Positions 20,990-30,083 are shown, counted from the first letter of the stretch. The stretch is 64,000 nucleotides of DNA from Blastococcus sp. LR1 (GCF_020166105.1 NZ_JAIUJY010000004.1:372001-436000), one strand, 5' to 3'. Notes: generated from the sequence alone by a model not told the origin. Numbers and translations are program-made.

Positions 20990-22041
20990 TGACCGGAGCC
21001 CGTGCCGCGACAGACGGCACTTCCACCGAGGTCTGGCACCGGATCTCCGCGCCGGCGTCGACCATCGGCCCCTGGCTTCCCGAGGGTGCGCTCGGCACGG
21101 CGCTCGCCGACGGGCTGGCCCGGGTGGAGGAGCGGCTCGCCGTCGCCGTCGGCAGCGAGCACCCGTTCGTGCGGGAGGCCGCCGGCCACCTGATGTCCGC
21201 CGGGGGCAAGCGGTTCCGCCCGATGCTGGCGCTGCTGGCCGCCCAGCTCGGGAACGCGGACGCCCCGCAGGTGACCGAGGGTGCCGTCGTCTGCGAGCTG
21301 ACCCACCTGGCCACGCTGTACCACGACGACGTGATGGACGAGGCCGCCGTCCGCCGCGGCGCCCCCAGCGCGAACAGCCGGTGGAGCAACAGCGTCGCGA
21401 TCCTCACCGGGGATCTGCTCTTCGCCCGCGCGTCGGACATCCTGGCCGATCTCGGCCCCGACGCCGTCCGGGTCCAGGCCCGCACCTTCGAGCGGCTGGT
21501 GACCGGCCAGATCCAGGAGACCGTCGGCGCCCAGGCCGGCGACGACCCGGTCGCCCACTACCTGCAGGTGCTGGCGGACAAGACCGGCTCGCTGGTGGCG
21601 ACGTCGGCGCGCTTCGGCGCCACGTTCGCCGGCGTCGACCCCGCTCTCGTCGAGGCGCTGACCGCCTTCGGCGAGGAGGTCGGCGTGGCCTTCCAGCTGT
21701 CGGACGACCTGCTCGACATCGTCACCGACGGCGCCTCCGGAAAGCTGCCCGGCACCGACCTCCGGGAGGGCATCGCGACCCTGCCGGTGCTGTTCGCGCT
21801 GGCCGGTGATGATCCGGACGAGGCCCGGCTGCGCGAGCTCGTGGCGGCGCCGGTCACCGGGGACGCCGAGCACGCGGAGGCGCTGGCGCTGCTGCGCTCC
21901 TCCCGGTCACTGGCCCGGGCGAACGACGTCCTGCGCGAGTACGCCGACCGGGCCCGCGCCCGGTTGGACGCCGTACCGGAGGGCGACGTGCGCGAGGCGC
22001 TGTCCGCGCTCTGCGAGTACGTGGTCACGCGTACCAGCTGA
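20989..22041 (+). CDS. Polyprenyl diphosphate synthase (menaquinone side chain)
   Basis: This trans-prenyltransferase builds the long isoprenoid diphosphate used as the menaquinone tail; chain length cannot be read from sequence alone. The 350-residue protein has the first Asp-rich motif Asp113-Asp114-x-x-Asp117 in YHDDVMDEA, with GGKRFRP before it, and the second motif Asp239-Asp240-x-x-Asp243 in QLSDDLLDIV. The ATG at 20989 shares its A with the nuoN TGA. A TTG three bases earlier is in frame but less likely. A TAGATT hexamer nine bases upstream could be a weak internal promoter. Placement after nuo ties quinone supply to complex I. Confidence 0.88.
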   Translation: MTGARAATDGTSTEVWHRISAPASTIGPWLPEGALGTALADGLARVEERLAVAVGSEHPFVREAAGHLMSAGGKRFRPMLALLAAQLGNADAPQVTEGAVVCELTHLATLYHDDVMDEAAVRRGAPSANSRWSNSVAILTGDLLFARASDILADLGPDAVRVQARTFERLVTGQIQETVGAQAGDDPVAHYLQVLADKTGSLVATSARFGATFAGVDPALVEALTAFGEEVGVAFQLSDDLLDIVTDGASGKLPGTDLREGIATLPVLFALAGDDPDEARLRELVAAPVTGDAEHAEALALLRSSRSLARANDVLREYADRARARLDAVPEGDVREALSALCEYVVTRTS

Positions 22042-22102
22042 GAAAGGACCCCCATGGCCCCCACCACTCGCAGGCTCGTGGCGGGACCCTGCATGGCGGC
22101 CG
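22042..22102 (+). repeat. Dispersed stem-loop repeat, copy D (coding)
   Basis: This 61-base copy starts directly after the polyprenyl synthase stop. It aligns without gaps to the copy at 54,696, with 49 of 61 bases identical or about 80 percent (54 of 66 when the shared stop-codon region is included). Here the AAGGA of the repeat serves as ribosome binding site, and CATGG in the left arm supplies an ATG, so the rest of the repeat is translated as the start of a lipoprotein signal peptide. The arms can pair only as CCATG with CATGG. Confidence 0.75.
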
Positions 22103-23253
22103 TGCTGCTGCTGGGCGCCTGCTCCAGCGGGGCGGAGGACTCCGGATCCGTCGCGACGCCCTCCACCACCTCGGCACCCGCTGGTTCTCCCACGTTGGAG
22201 ATCGAGGTGGTGGTCGATGGTCTCGACCACCCCTGGGACGTCGCGCAGGCCGAGGACGGCACGTTGCTGCTCGACGAACGGTCGGGCGGCTTCACCGCGG
22301 TGCTCCCCGACGGCGCCGTCCAGGCGGTCGAAGCCGACTTCGGCGACCTGTTCGCGACGGGCGAGACCGGCCTGATGGGCCTGGCGCTGGATCCTGCCTT
22401 CGCCGAGAACCGGCGGATGTACACGTGCCAGGGCGTGGTGGACGGGGACGAGGCATCGATCGAGGTGATCTCCTGGACCGTCTCCGACGACTGGACCTCG
22501 GCATCCCGGGTCGAGGACCCGCTGATCGGCGGCATCCCGGTGAACGAGCGCTCGGGTCGGCACGGCGGCTGCCGACTGGAGTTCGCGCCCGACGGTGCGT
22601 TATTCGTCGGCACGGGGGACAACGCGGTCGGCAGTCATCCGCAGGACCTCGGGTCGCTGGCCGGCAAGGTGCTGCGCGCCGACCCGGCCACCGGCGACGC
22701 GCTCCCGGACAACCCGTTCGCCGCCCCCGACGACGGTGCGGCGGACCTGATCCAGACCTATGGGCACCGCAACGTGCAGGGTCTGGCGGTCCGCCCCGGA
22801 ACCGAGGAGATGTACTCGGTCGAGCACGGCCCCGACCGCAACGACGAGGTCAACCTGCTGCAGCCGGGGGGCAACTACGGCTGGGATCCCGACGGGGACG
22901 GGTCCTACGACGAGAGCGTCCCGATGACCGACCCGGAGATCGAGGGCGCGGTGTCGGCGGTCTGGGACTCCGGGGCTCCGCCGATCGCGCCGAGCGACGG
23001 CACCTTCCTCGACGGCGAGCAGTGGGGTGCCTACGACGGGCTGCTGCTGCTGGGCGCGCTGCGCGGCCGGCACGTGCTGGCCCTCCGCCTGGACGAGTCC
23101 GGCTCCCTCGTCGAGCAGTTCCGGCTGCCGGAGCTCGACGGCACCTACGGACGGATCCGCACCGTGGAGCAGGGCACCGACGGTGCGCTCTACGTGACCA
23201 CCGACAACGGCGGCGGCGAGGACCAGCTGCTGCGCGTCACGCCCCGAGGCTGA
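22054..23253 (+). CDS. PQQ-type sugar dehydrogenase family lipoprotein (soluble aldose dehydrogenase fold)
   Basis: This 399-residue extracytoplasmic lipoprotein belongs to the six-bladed beta-propeller glucose/sorbosone dehydrogenase family. The signal peptide has Arg6-Arg7, a hydrophobic core and the lipobox LLGAC with the lipidated Cys at residue 23. Family motifs are DHPWDVAQ near the start, GETGLMGLALDP, YGHRNVQGLAVRPG and EHGPDRNDEVN with GGNYGW. Many relatives are annotated as PQQ-dependent, but no PQQ synthesis genes are in view, so cofactor and substrate are open. The ATG and ribosome binding site lie inside a dispersed repeat; Met14 as start would remove the charged n-region, so Met1 is preferred. 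Its 3' end overlaps the convergent neighbour by 17 bases. Confidence 0.85.
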   Translation: MAPTTRRLVAGPCMAAVLLLGACSSGAEDSGSVATPSTTSAPAGSPTLEIEVVVDGLDHPWDVAQAEDGTLLLDERSGGFTAVLPDGAVQAVEADFGDLFATGETGLMGLALDPAFAENRRMYTCQGVVDGDEASIEVISWTVSDDWTSASRVEDPLIGGIPVNERSGRHGGCRLEFAPDGALFVGTGDNAVGSHPQDLGSLAGKVLRADPATGDALPDNPFAAPDDGAADLIQTYGHRNVQGLAVRPGTEEMYSVEHGPDRNDEVNLLQPGGNYGWDPDGDGSYDESVPMTDPEIEGAVSAVWDSGAPPIAPSDGTFLDGEQWGAYDGLLLLGALRGRHVLALRLDESGSLVEQFRLPELDGTYGRIRTVEQGTDGALYVTTDNGGGEDQLLRVTPRG

Positions 23254-23917
23254 CCGCCCGCTCGCGCACCCGCGGCGGGACCTCCGCGCCGTCCGGCAGC
23301 AGAGGGCACGGCTCCGGCTCCCCGGCGACCGTGCGCAGCGGGAGCACCCCGGCCCAGACCGGCAGCCCGAGGTCGCGCTCGTCGTCGCCGGGCGGGCCGG
23401 TCCGGATCTTCACGCTCGCCTCGCCCAGGTCCAGCGCGAGGACGGCGGTGGCGGCCAGCTCCTTGCGGTCGGGCAGCCGGGTCGCGGCCCACGATCCGGG
23501 GGCCAGCTGCTCGGTGAGCGCCTCCAGCCCGGCCAGGCGCTCGTCCTCGTCGGTGACCGGGCGGGCCGTGCCGTGCACGACCGCACACCGGTAGTTGACC
23601 GAGTGGTGGAAGGCCGAGCGCGCGTAGACGATCCCGTCCAGGTGGGTGACGGTGAAGCAGACCGGGATCCCGGCGGCGCCGCGCAGCGTGGCGGCACCGG
23701 TCGAGCCGTGCAGGTAGAGGGTGTCCCCGCGGCGGCCATAGCCGGTGGGCAGCACGACCGGGGCACCGTCCAGCACGACGCCGAGGTGCCCGACGAGGCC
23801 GGCGTCCAGGACCTCGTAGAGCTCGGCGCGGTCGGTGCGTGCGCGGTTCGCGCCGCGGCGCACGGTGCTGCGGGCGGTGGGGGAGAGCGGGGCGTTCGTG
23901 TCCACGGAATGGATCAT
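23237..23917 (-). CDS. Pyridoxamine-5'-phosphate-oxidase-like FMN-binding protein
   Basis: The 226-residue protein resembles the FMN-binding split-barrel group (Pyridox_ox_2 type) with LYEVLDAGLVGHLGVV, then GDTLYLHGSTGAATLR and the SVNYRCAVVHGTARPV strand. These proteins bind FMN or a related flavin; the true substrate is usually unknown. The start is placed at the ATG giving MIHSVDTN, which faces the divergent MocR regulator across 69 bases. The frame remains open far upstream but through the antisense of other genes. Pairing with a MocR regulator suggests a link to vitamin B6 handling. Confidence 0.78.
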   Translation of the reverse strand: MIHSVDTNAPLSPTARSTVRRGANRARTDRAELYEVLDAGLVGHLGVVLDGAPVVLPTGYGRRGDTLYLHGSTGAATLRGAAGIPVCFTVTHLDGIVYARSAFHHSVNYRCAVVHGTARPVTDEDERLAGLEALTEQLAPGSWAATRLPDRKELAATAVLALDLGEASVKIRTGPPGDDERDLGLPVWAGVLPLRTVAGEPEPCPLLPDGAEVPPRVRERAVSLGA

Positions 23918-23929
23918 GATCGCCGGACT

Positions 23930-23974
23930 GGCCTCCCGGAACGGCCAATCCGCTACCTTTCCGGCAGGCCAATC
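23930..23974. promoter_or_regulatory. Direct repeats GGCCAATC in the MocR divergent region
   Basis: GGCCAATC occurs at 23943-23950 and 23967-23974, 24 bases apart, with a partial GGCCT copy at 23930. MocR/PdxR-type regulators commonly bind direct repeats in the shared upstream region. TACCTT at 23954-23959, between the repeats, could be the mocR -10, so binding would affect that promoter. This is a candidate operator only. Confidence 0.45.
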
Positions 23975-23986
23975 GGAAGGAGAGCC

Positions 23987-25402
23987 GTGGTCGACGTCCC
24001 GCCCCTCCTGCTCGACCGCGCATCGCGGACGCCGCTGTCGGTCCAGCTCGCCGACGCGCTGCGGGCCGCGACGGCCGACGGCACCCTCCGCCCCGGTGAC
24101 CGGCTCCCGTCGACCCGGGAGCTGGCCGTCGCCCTGCGCGTCAGCCGCACCGTCACCTCCGCCGCCTACGACCAGCTGCTGGCCGAGGGCTGGGTGGGCG
24201 GCCGCCGCGGGGCGGGCACGTTCGTGCTGAGCGCCGTTTCCCCCGGTCCGGTCGGGGTCACGCCGGCCGTGGACCGGGTGGCACCGGCGTCGGCCCTGGT
24301 CGACCTCCGGGCGGGCTCGCCGTGCCTCGAGGTGCTCGACCGTGCGGCCTGGCGGCGGGCCTGGCGAGCCGCCGGCGACGAGCCGCCGGACCGGCTGCCG
24401 GAGCCGGCCGGCGACCCCGGCTTCCGGGCGGCGGTGGCCGGGCACCTGCTGAGGCACCGAGGGCTGGTAGCGGCGCCGGCCGACGTGCTGGCGACCAGCG
24501 GCACGTCCGCGGCGGTGACCGAGATCGTCCGCGTGCTGCCGCCGGGCAGCAGGGTGGCGGTCGAGAACCCCGGCTACCAGCGGGTGGTGGGTGCGCTGCG
24601 CGACGCCGGGTGCGTCGTCGTGCCCGTCCCGGTGGACGACGACGGGCTGGTGCTCGACGCGGTGCCGGCCGACGTGGCCGCCGTCTACTGCACGCCGGCG
24701 CACCAGTACCCGCTGGGCCGGCGGATGTCGGCGGCTCGGCGGCTGGCGCTCGTGACGCGGGCCCGGGCCGAGGGCTGGTGGGTGCTGGAGGACGACTACG
24801 ACGGCGAGCTGCGCTACGACGTCGCCCCGCTGCCGCTGCTCGGAGCGCTCGGCCCCGACGTGGTCGTCCACCTCGGCACGACCAGCAAGATCCTCAGTCC
24901 CACTCTCGGCGTGGGCTGGCTGGTCGCCCCGCCCGCGCTCCGCGATCTCCTGCTCGAGCGCCGCACCCGCACCGGCATGCGCCCGCCACGCGCCGGGCAG
25001 CGGGTGCTGGCAGCTCTGGCCGCGTCGGGCGACCTCGCCCGGCACCTGCGCCGGCTCCGGCGGGAGCTGGCCGGCCGGCGCCAGGAGGTGCGCGTCGCGG
25101 TGGCGGCAGCCGGGCTGGTCGCCGAGGGCGACCCCGCCGGGGCGCACCTGCTCGTTCCCCTGACCGGACCGGAGGAGGAGGCGGCGGTGGTCGCCGCCGC
25201 GGCCGCGGAAGGAGTGGCCCTGGACGGGCTGGGCCGGCATCTCGGCGCCGGTGCCGCCGACCGAGCGGGGCTGGTCCTGGGCTTCGCCGCACCCGGCCGG
25301 GAGGAGCTCCGCCGGGCGCTCGTCGTCCTGACCGAGGTGCTGCGCGGTACCCGGAACGACAGCGACCCCGCCTCCCCGGAGGGAGACGGGGCCCTCTCCT
25401 AG
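23987..25402 (+). CDS. MocR/PdxR family regulator (GntR wHTH plus aminotransferase fold)
   Basis: The 471-residue protein joins an N-terminal GntR winged helix (about residues 1-75, PLSVQLADALR, LPSTRELAVALRVSRTV, GRRGAGTFV) to a class I aminotransferase-like domain. The PLP lysine is Lys301 in TTSKILSP, and EDDYDGELRYD is the typical upstream block. Such proteins sense PLP and control vitamin B6 or related amine genes. The GTG start is chosen because a GGAAGGA ribosome binding site lies five bases before it and the helix-turn-helix follows directly. It is divergent from the FMN split-barrel gene, its likely target. Its stop overlaps korB by four bases, tail to tail. Confidence 0.9.
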   Translation: MVDVPPLLLDRASRTPLSVQLADALRAATADGTLRPGDRLPSTRELAVALRVSRTVTSAAYDQLLAEGWVGGRRGAGTFVLSAVSPGPVGVTPAVDRVAPASALVDLRAGSPCLEVLDRAAWRRAWRAAGDEPPDRLPEPAGDPGFRAAVAGHLLRHRGLVAAPADVLATSGTSAAVTEIVRVLPPGSRVAVENPGYQRVVGALRDAGCVVVPVPVDDDGLVLDAVPADVAAVYCTPAHQYPLGRRMSAARRLALVTRARAEGWWVLEDDYDGELRYDVAPLPLLGALGPDVVVHLGTTSKILSPTLGVGWLVAPPALRDLLLERRTRTGMRPPRAGQRVLAALAASGDLARHLRRLRRELAGRRQEVRVAVAAAGLVAEGDPAGAHLLVPLTGPEEEAAVVAAAAAEGVALDGLGRHLGAGAADRAGLVLGFAAPGREELRRALVVLTEVLRGTRNDSDPASPEGDGALS

Positions 25403-26490
25403 GCCTTGACTTCCCAGGTGTCGCCGCCGTCGAGCAGCGCGGTCAGGTCGCCGGGGCCCGAGAGGCGGGCCTCGTCGAGCTGCTCGGTCATCATCGCGTC
25501 GTAGCTCGGCTTCTGGACCTTCCGGAAGACGCCCATGGGCGAGTACCGCAGGTCCTGCGACGAGAGCCGGGACAGCGCGAACGCGTAGGACGGGTCCTCG
25601 CGGGTCGCGTCGTGGACGACGATCTCCGAGGGGTCCACCTGGTTCGTCTCGGCGATCCGCAGGCCGCCGAAGTCCTCGCGGACCACGCAGGAGGCGCCGT
25701 CCGGACCGAACACGAGCGGCTTGCCGTGCTCGAGCGGGATCGTCCACATCGGGCCGGTCGCCGGGTCCTTGAGCAGCTCGAACGCGCCGTCGTTGAAGAT
25801 GTTGCAGTTCTGGTAGATCTCGACCAGCGACGTGCCCTTGTGCTCGGCCGCCTGCCGCAGCACCTCGGTGAGGCCCTTGCGGTCGGAGTCCATGGCACGG
25901 CCGACGAAGGTGGCGTCGGCGCCCAGGGCCAGCGAGACCGGGTTGAACGGGTGGTCCAGCGAGCCCATCGGGGTGGACTTGGTGACCTTGCCGACCTCGG
26001 AGGTGGGCGAGTACTGGCCCTTGGTGAGCCCGTAGATCCGGTTGTTGAACAGCAGGATCGTCATGTTCACGTTGCGGCGCAGCGCGTGGATCAGGTGGTT
26101 GCCACCGATGGAGAGCGCATCGCCGTCACCGGTCACGACCCACACCGACAGGTCGGGGCGGGAGGCGGCCAGACCGGTCGCGATCGCCGGGGCGCGACCG
26201 TGGATCGAGTGCATCCCGTAGGTGTTCATGTAGTACGGGAAGCGCGACGAGCAGCCGATCCCGGACACGATGACCATGTCCTCGCGGGCGATGCCGAGGC
26301 TGGGCAGGAAGCTCTGGACCGCGTTGAGGATGACGTAGTCACCGCAGCCCGGGCACCAGCGCACCTCCTGGTCGGTCTTGAAGTCCTTGCCCTTGAGCTC
26401 GGTCACCTTCGGGCCGTGCTGCTCCAGCGATCGGGCGATCGCGGCATCGATCGGGGTCGGCGCGTCGGGCATGCCGAGTTCGACGGTCAC
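25399..26490 (-). CDS. korB: 2-oxoacid:ferredoxin oxidoreductase beta subunit
   Basis: This is the TPP-binding beta subunit, probably of 2-oxoglutarate:ferredoxin oxidoreductase, which makes succinyl-CoA and reduced ferredoxin. The 363-residue protein shows RWCPGCGDYVILNAV with cluster-ligand cysteines, GIGCSSRFPYYM, and the TPP motif GDGDALSIGGNH with FNNRIYGLTKGQYSPTS. The GTG start overlaps the korA stop by four bases, so the pair is one unit. The substrate is inferred from actinobacterial KorAB; pyruvate or branched 2-oxoacids are less likely. Confidence 0.9.
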   Translation of the reverse strand: MTVELGMPDAPTPIDAAIARSLEQHGPKVTELKGKDFKTDQEVRWCPGCGDYVILNAVQSFLPSLGIAREDMVIVSGIGCSSRFPYYMNTYGMHSIHGRAPAIATGLAASRPDLSVWVVTGDGDALSIGGNHLIHALRRNVNMTILLFNNRIYGLTKGQYSPTSEVGKVTKSTPMGSLDHPFNPVSLALGADATFVGRAMDSDRKGLTEVLRQAAEHKGTSLVEIYQNCNIFNDGAFELLKDPATGPMWTIPLEHGKPLVFGPDGASCVVREDFGGLRIAETNQVDPSEIVVHDATREDPSYAFALSRLSSQDLRYSPMGVFRKVQKPSYDAMMTEQLDEARLSGPGDLTALLDGGDTWEVKA

Positions 26491-28454
26491 TGCTGTGCTC
26501 CGTTCAGGGATGCGGTGGTGCTGTCGATCGCGTCCTGGATGACCGCGGCCAGCCCTGCCGAGCGGAACGGCATCCCGCTCACCTGGGTGTGGCTCTGCAC
26601 GTCGACGAGGTACTTCGCGCGCAGCAGCAGGGAGAGCTGTCCGAGGTTCATCTCCGGGCAGATCACCCGGTCGTACCGGGCGAGGACCTCGCCCAGGTCG
26701 GACGGGAAGGGGTTGATGTGCCGCAGGTGGATCTGGGCGACCTTGCGGCCGGAGCCCCGGACCTGCCGGGCAGCGGAGCCGATCGGCCCGTAGGTCGAGC
26801 CCCAGCCGATGACGGCGACACGGGCGTCGCCGTCCGGGTCCTCGACATCGGTCAGCGGGATCGACGCGGCGATGCCGTCGATCTTCGCCTGCCGGGTGCG
26901 GGTCATGAAGTCGTGGTTGGCCGGGTCGTAGGAGATGTTGCCGGTCTTGTCGGCCTTCTCCAGCCCGCCGATCCGGTGCTGCATGCCCGCGGTGCCGGGG
27001 ATGGCCCAGGCGCGGGCCAGGGTCTCCGGGTCGCGCAGGTAGGGGAGGAACTCGCCGTCCTCACCGTTGGGCTCGGTCGCGAACGCGACCGCCGAGGTGA
27101 GGTCCGGCAGGGAGTCGGCGTCCGGGATCGCCCACGGCTCGGCGCCGTTGGCGAGGTAGCCGTCCGAGAGCAGCATGACCGGGGTGCGGTAGGTCAGCGC
27201 GATCCGCGCGGCCTCCACGGCGGCGTCGAAGCAGTCGCCGGGGGAGCGGGGGGCGATGACCGGGATGGGGGCCTCGCCGTTGCGTCCGAACATCGCCTGC
27301 AGCAGGTCGCTCTGCTCGGTCTTGGTGGGCAGGCCGGTCGAGGGCCCGCCGCGCTGCACGTCCACGATCACCAGCGGGAGCTCGGTCATGACCGCCAGGC
27401 CGATGGTCTCGGCCTTGAGGGCCACACCCGGGCCGGAGGTGGTGGTGATGCCGAGCGCACCGCCGAAGGAGGCACCCAGGGCCGCGCCGATGCCGGCGAT
27501 CTCGTCCTCGGCCTGGAAGGTGCGGACGTTGAAGGCCTTGTGCCGCGACAGCTCGTGGAGGATGTCCGACGCCGGGGTGATCGGGTAGGCGCCCAGGAAG
27601 ATCGGGAGCCCCGACCGCTGTCCGGCGGCGACCAGCCCGAGGGCCAGCGCCTGGTTGCCGGAGATGTTGCGGTAGCGGCCCGGCTTCATCGGGGCGGGCT
27701 TGATCTCGTAGGAGACCGCGAACGCCTCGGTGGTGTCGCCGTAGTTGTAGCCGGCCCGGAACGCGGCGATGTTGGCCGCGGCGATCTCGGGCTTGCGCCG
27801 GAACTGGCGCTCGAGGAAGCGGATGGTGCCCTCGGTGGGCCGGTGGTACATCCAGCTCAGCAGCCCGAGGGTGAACATGTTCTTGCTCCGCTCGGCCTCC
27901 TTCTTGCCGAGGCCGGAGTCCTTGAGCGCCTCGAGCGTCATGGAGGTCAGCGCCACGCTGACGGTCTGCCAGCCCTCCAGGGAGCCGTCCTCGAGCGGGT
28001 TCGTCGCGTAGCCGACCTTGGCCAGGTTGCGCGGGGTGAACTCGTCGGAGTCGAGGATCAGCAGGCCGCCGCCGGGCAGCTCGGAGAGGTTCGCCTTGAG
28101 CGCCGCGGGGTTCATGGCCACGAGGACGTCGGGTGCGTCACCCGGCGTCATGACGTCGTGGTCGGCGAACTGCAGCTGGAAGGAGCTGACGCCCGGCAGG
28201 GTCCCCGTCGGCGCCCGGATCTCGGCGGGGAAGTTCGGCAGCGTCTTCAGGTCGTTGCCGAAGGACGCCGTCTCGCTGGTGAAGCGGTTGCCGGTCAGCT
28301 GCATGCCGTCGCCGGAGTCGCCGGCGAGCCGGATGACGACGCGGTCGAGCGCCACGACGCTCTTCACGAGGCCGCCCGGGGCGGAGCTGGACACCGTGGT
28401 GGCCAGGGCGCCGTCCGGGTTCGACGGCGCGACGGTCGGGTTGGTGCCAGTCAT
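26487..28454 (-). CDS. korA: 2-oxoacid:ferredoxin oxidoreductase alpha subunit (gamma-alpha fusion)
   Basis: The 655-residue protein fuses a gamma domain (VVIRLAGDSGDGMQLTG near the N-terminus) to the alpha domain, as in actinobacterial KorA. The alpha part has IFLGAYPITPASDILHEL, EDEIAGIGAALGASFGGA and TTSGPGVALKAE, then the MLLSDGYLANG and REVARYDRV-like C-terminal section. The ATG at 28454 is preferred over the GTG at 28472 because the GGAGG ribosome binding site overlaps that earlier codon. With KorB it forms an oxygen-tolerant alternative to 2-oxoglutarate dehydrogenase in mycobacteria. It is divergent from htpX. Confidence 0.9.
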   Translation of the reverse strand: MTGTNPTVAPSNPDGALATTVSSSAPGGLVKSVVALDRVVIRLAGDSGDGMQLTGNRFTSETASFGNDLKTLPNFPAEIRAPTGTLPGVSSFQLQFADHDVMTPGDAPDVLVAMNPAALKANLSELPGGGLLILDSDEFTPRNLAKVGYATNPLEDGSLEGWQTVSVALTSMTLEALKDSGLGKKEAERSKNMFTLGLLSWMYHRPTEGTIRFLERQFRRKPEIAAANIAAFRAGYNYGDTTEAFAVSYEIKPAPMKPGRYRNISGNQALALGLVAAGQRSGLPIFLGAYPITPASDILHELSRHKAFNVRTFQAEDEIAGIGAALGASFGGALGITTTSGPGVALKAETIGLAVMTELPLVIVDVQRGGPSTGLPTKTEQSDLLQAMFGRNGEAPIPVIAPRSPGDCFDAAVEAARIALTYRTPVMLLSDGYLANGAEPWAIPDADSLPDLTSAVAFATEPNGEDGEFLPYLRDPETLARAWAIPGTAGMQHRIGGLEKADKTGNISYDPANHDFMTRTRQAKIDGIAASIPLTDVEDPDGDARVAVIGWGSTYGPIGSAARQVRGSGRKVAQIHLRHINPFPSDLGEVLARYDRVICPEMNLGQLSLLLRAKYLVDVQSHTQVSGMPFRSAGLAAVIQDAIDSTTASLNGAQQ

Positions 28455-28628
28455 CAGGGGGTCTACCTCCACCGGGCGAGGTTACGTGCGTGTGTCGGCG
28501 ACCGGGATGTGCAACCGGACACGCTGGCCGCGGGAGGATCCCACCGCGCTCGAGGGTTCCAACCAAGGCAGCCCTTATCTCATTCCGCCGGGTGACGGCC
28601 CTGTGCGGCGGCGGGGAACGGGCGGTCG

Positions 28629-29516
28629 GTGGACCGCGTTGGACCGGACGTGCAGCGATGGGCCAACGGAGTGCGGACCGCAGTGCTCCTGGGTCTCATG
28701 GGCGGTCTCATCCTCATGGCCGGAGCGCTGATCGGAGGGCGGGGCGGTCTGGGCATCGCCCTGGTGCTCGCGCTCGGTGTGAACGGCTACGCCTACTACC
28801 GCTCCGACACCCTGGCCCTGCGCTCGATGCGGGCCTTCCCGGTGACCGAGACGCAGGCGCCGCAGCTCTACGCCATCGTGCGCGAGCTGGCGACCTCCGC
28901 TCACCAGCCGATGCCCCGGCTGTACGTCAGCCCCACCAATCAGCCGAACGCCTTCGCGACCGGCCGCAACCCGCGCCATGCGGCCGTCTGCGTCACCCAG
29001 GGGATCCTCGAGCTGCTCGACCGGCGGCAGTTGCGGGGCGTGCTCGCCCACGAGCTGTCGCACGTCTACAACCGCGACATCCTGATCAGCTCCGTCGCCG
29101 GCGCCATGGCCGCGGTCATCACCTACCTGGCGCACATGGCGATGTTCGCCTCGCTCTTCGGCGGTCGCTCGGGCGAGGACCGCGGCGGCGGCAACGCGCT
29201 CGGTGGGCTGCTGCTCGTGTTCCTCGGACCGCTGGCGGCGGGCCTGGTGCGGATGGGGGTCAGCCGCAGCCGGGAGTTCCAGGCCGACGCCTCCGGCGCC
29301 GAGCTGTCGCAGGATCCGCTGGCCCTCGCCGATGCGCTGCGGGTCATCGAGCGCGGGACCGCGGCGCGACCGCTCCCGCAGGAGGAGCGCCTGGTGACCC
29401 AGAGCCATCTCATGATCGCCAACCCGTTCCGCGGTCAGGGCATGGCGTCGATGTTCGCCAGCCACCCGCCGATGGCCGAGCGGATCGCCCGCCTGGAGCA
29501 GATGGCCCGCGAGTAG
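28629..29516 (+). CDS. htpX: HtpX-like membrane zinc metalloprotease
   Basis: HtpX is a membrane-bound M48 endopeptidase that removes damaged membrane proteins. The 295-residue protein has two N-terminal membrane helices (about residues 17-36 and 40-57), the zinc motif His141-Glu-Leu-Ser-His145 and the third ligand Glu216 in [11 protein letters not shown]. Two further hydrophobic segments lie at about 152-176 and 190-209. The start is GTG without a good ribosome binding site, and the next residues before the first helix fit the family. A dispersed stem-loop repeat follows its TAG directly. Confidence 0.9.
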   Translation: MDRVGPDVQRWANGVRTAVLLGLMGGLILMAGALIGGRGGLGIALVLALGVNGYAYYRSDTLALRSMRAFPVTETQAPQLYAIVRELATSAHQPMPRLYVSPTNQPNAFATGRNPRHAAVCVTQGILELLDRRQLRGVLAHELSHVYNRDILISSVAGAMAAVITYLAHMAMFASLFGGRSGEDRGGGNALGGLLLVFLGPLAAGLVRMGVSRSREFQADASGAELSQDPLALADALRVIERGTAARPLPQEERLVTQSHLMIANPFRGQGMASMFASHPPMAERIARLEQMARE

Positions 29517-29576
29517 AAGGACCCGGCCGCACCCCACGACACGCTCCGCGCGCCGCGGGCCCCTGCGGCCGGGCCG
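29517..29576. repeat. Dispersed stem-loop repeat, copy A (also a likely bidirectional terminator)
   Basis: It begins at the base after the htpX stop with AAGGACCC. The arms CCCGGCCGCA (29522-29531) and TGCGGCCGGG (29564-29573) pair perfectly over ten bases. The inner part ACGCTC...GCGGGCCCCTGC matches the other copies. It lies between convergent htpX and yajQ and could terminate both. After the right arm, GGGCCGATTCCATCA closely matches copy B. Confidence 0.72.
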
Positions 29577-29591
29577 ATTCCATCAGGTCAC

Positions 29592-30083
29592 CTAGCGGTA
29601 GTTGTCGAACTGCAGGGCGACGTCGAGGTCGGCGCCCTTCAGCAGCTGCTGGACGGCCTGCAGGTCATCGCGCTTCTTGCCGCTGACCCGCAGCTGATCG
29701 CCCTGGATCTGCGCCTGCACACCCTTGGGGCCCTCGTCGCGGATCAGCTTGGCGATCTTCTTGGCGACGTCGGACTCGATGCCCTGCTTGATCGTCGCGC
29801 CGATCTTGTAGCTCTTGCCCGAGGACTGCGGCTCCCCGGCATCCAGCACCTTCAGCGAGATGCCGCGCTTGATCAGCTTCTCTTTGAACACCTCGAGCGC
29901 GGCCGCGACCCGCTCCTCGGTGTCGGCCTGGAGGCTCACGCCCTCCTCGCCGGCCCAGGCGATGGTGGCGTTCGTGCCGCGGAAGTCGAAGCGCTGCGAG
30001 AGCTCCTTGCCGGCCTGGTTCAGGGCGTTGTCGACCTCCTGGCGGTCCACCTTGCTCACGACGTCGAACGATGCGTCGGCCAT
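29592..30083 (-). CDS. yajQ: YajQ family nucleotide-binding protein
   Basis: The 163-residue protein belongs to the UPF0234/YajQ family of tandem-ferredoxin-fold nucleotide-binding proteins; one member binds cyclic di-GMP in Xanthomonas. The family opening [20 protein letters not shown], then [10 protein letters not shown] and the ending [32 protein letters not shown] block are present. A strong GAGGA ribosome binding site precedes the ATG. The presence of a c-di-GMP phosphodiesterase-type gene 1.4 kb away is suggestive, but no functional link is shown. Confidence 0.93.
   Translation of the reverse strand: MADASFDVVSKVDRQEVDNALNQAGKELSQRFDFRGTNATIAWAGEEGVSLQADTEERVAAALEVFKEKLIKRGISLKVLDAGEPQSSGKSYKIGATIKQGIESDVAKKIAKLIRDEGPKGVQAQIQGDQLRVSGKKRDDLQAVQQLLKGADLDVALQFDNYR

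Noticed and set aside
23237..25747. An 836-codon frame on the minus strand joining the FMN split-barrel protein to upstream sequence
   Set aside because: The upstream part is antisense to mocR and arginine-rich. The split-barrel domain begins near the ATG at 23917, facing a normal divergent promoter region.
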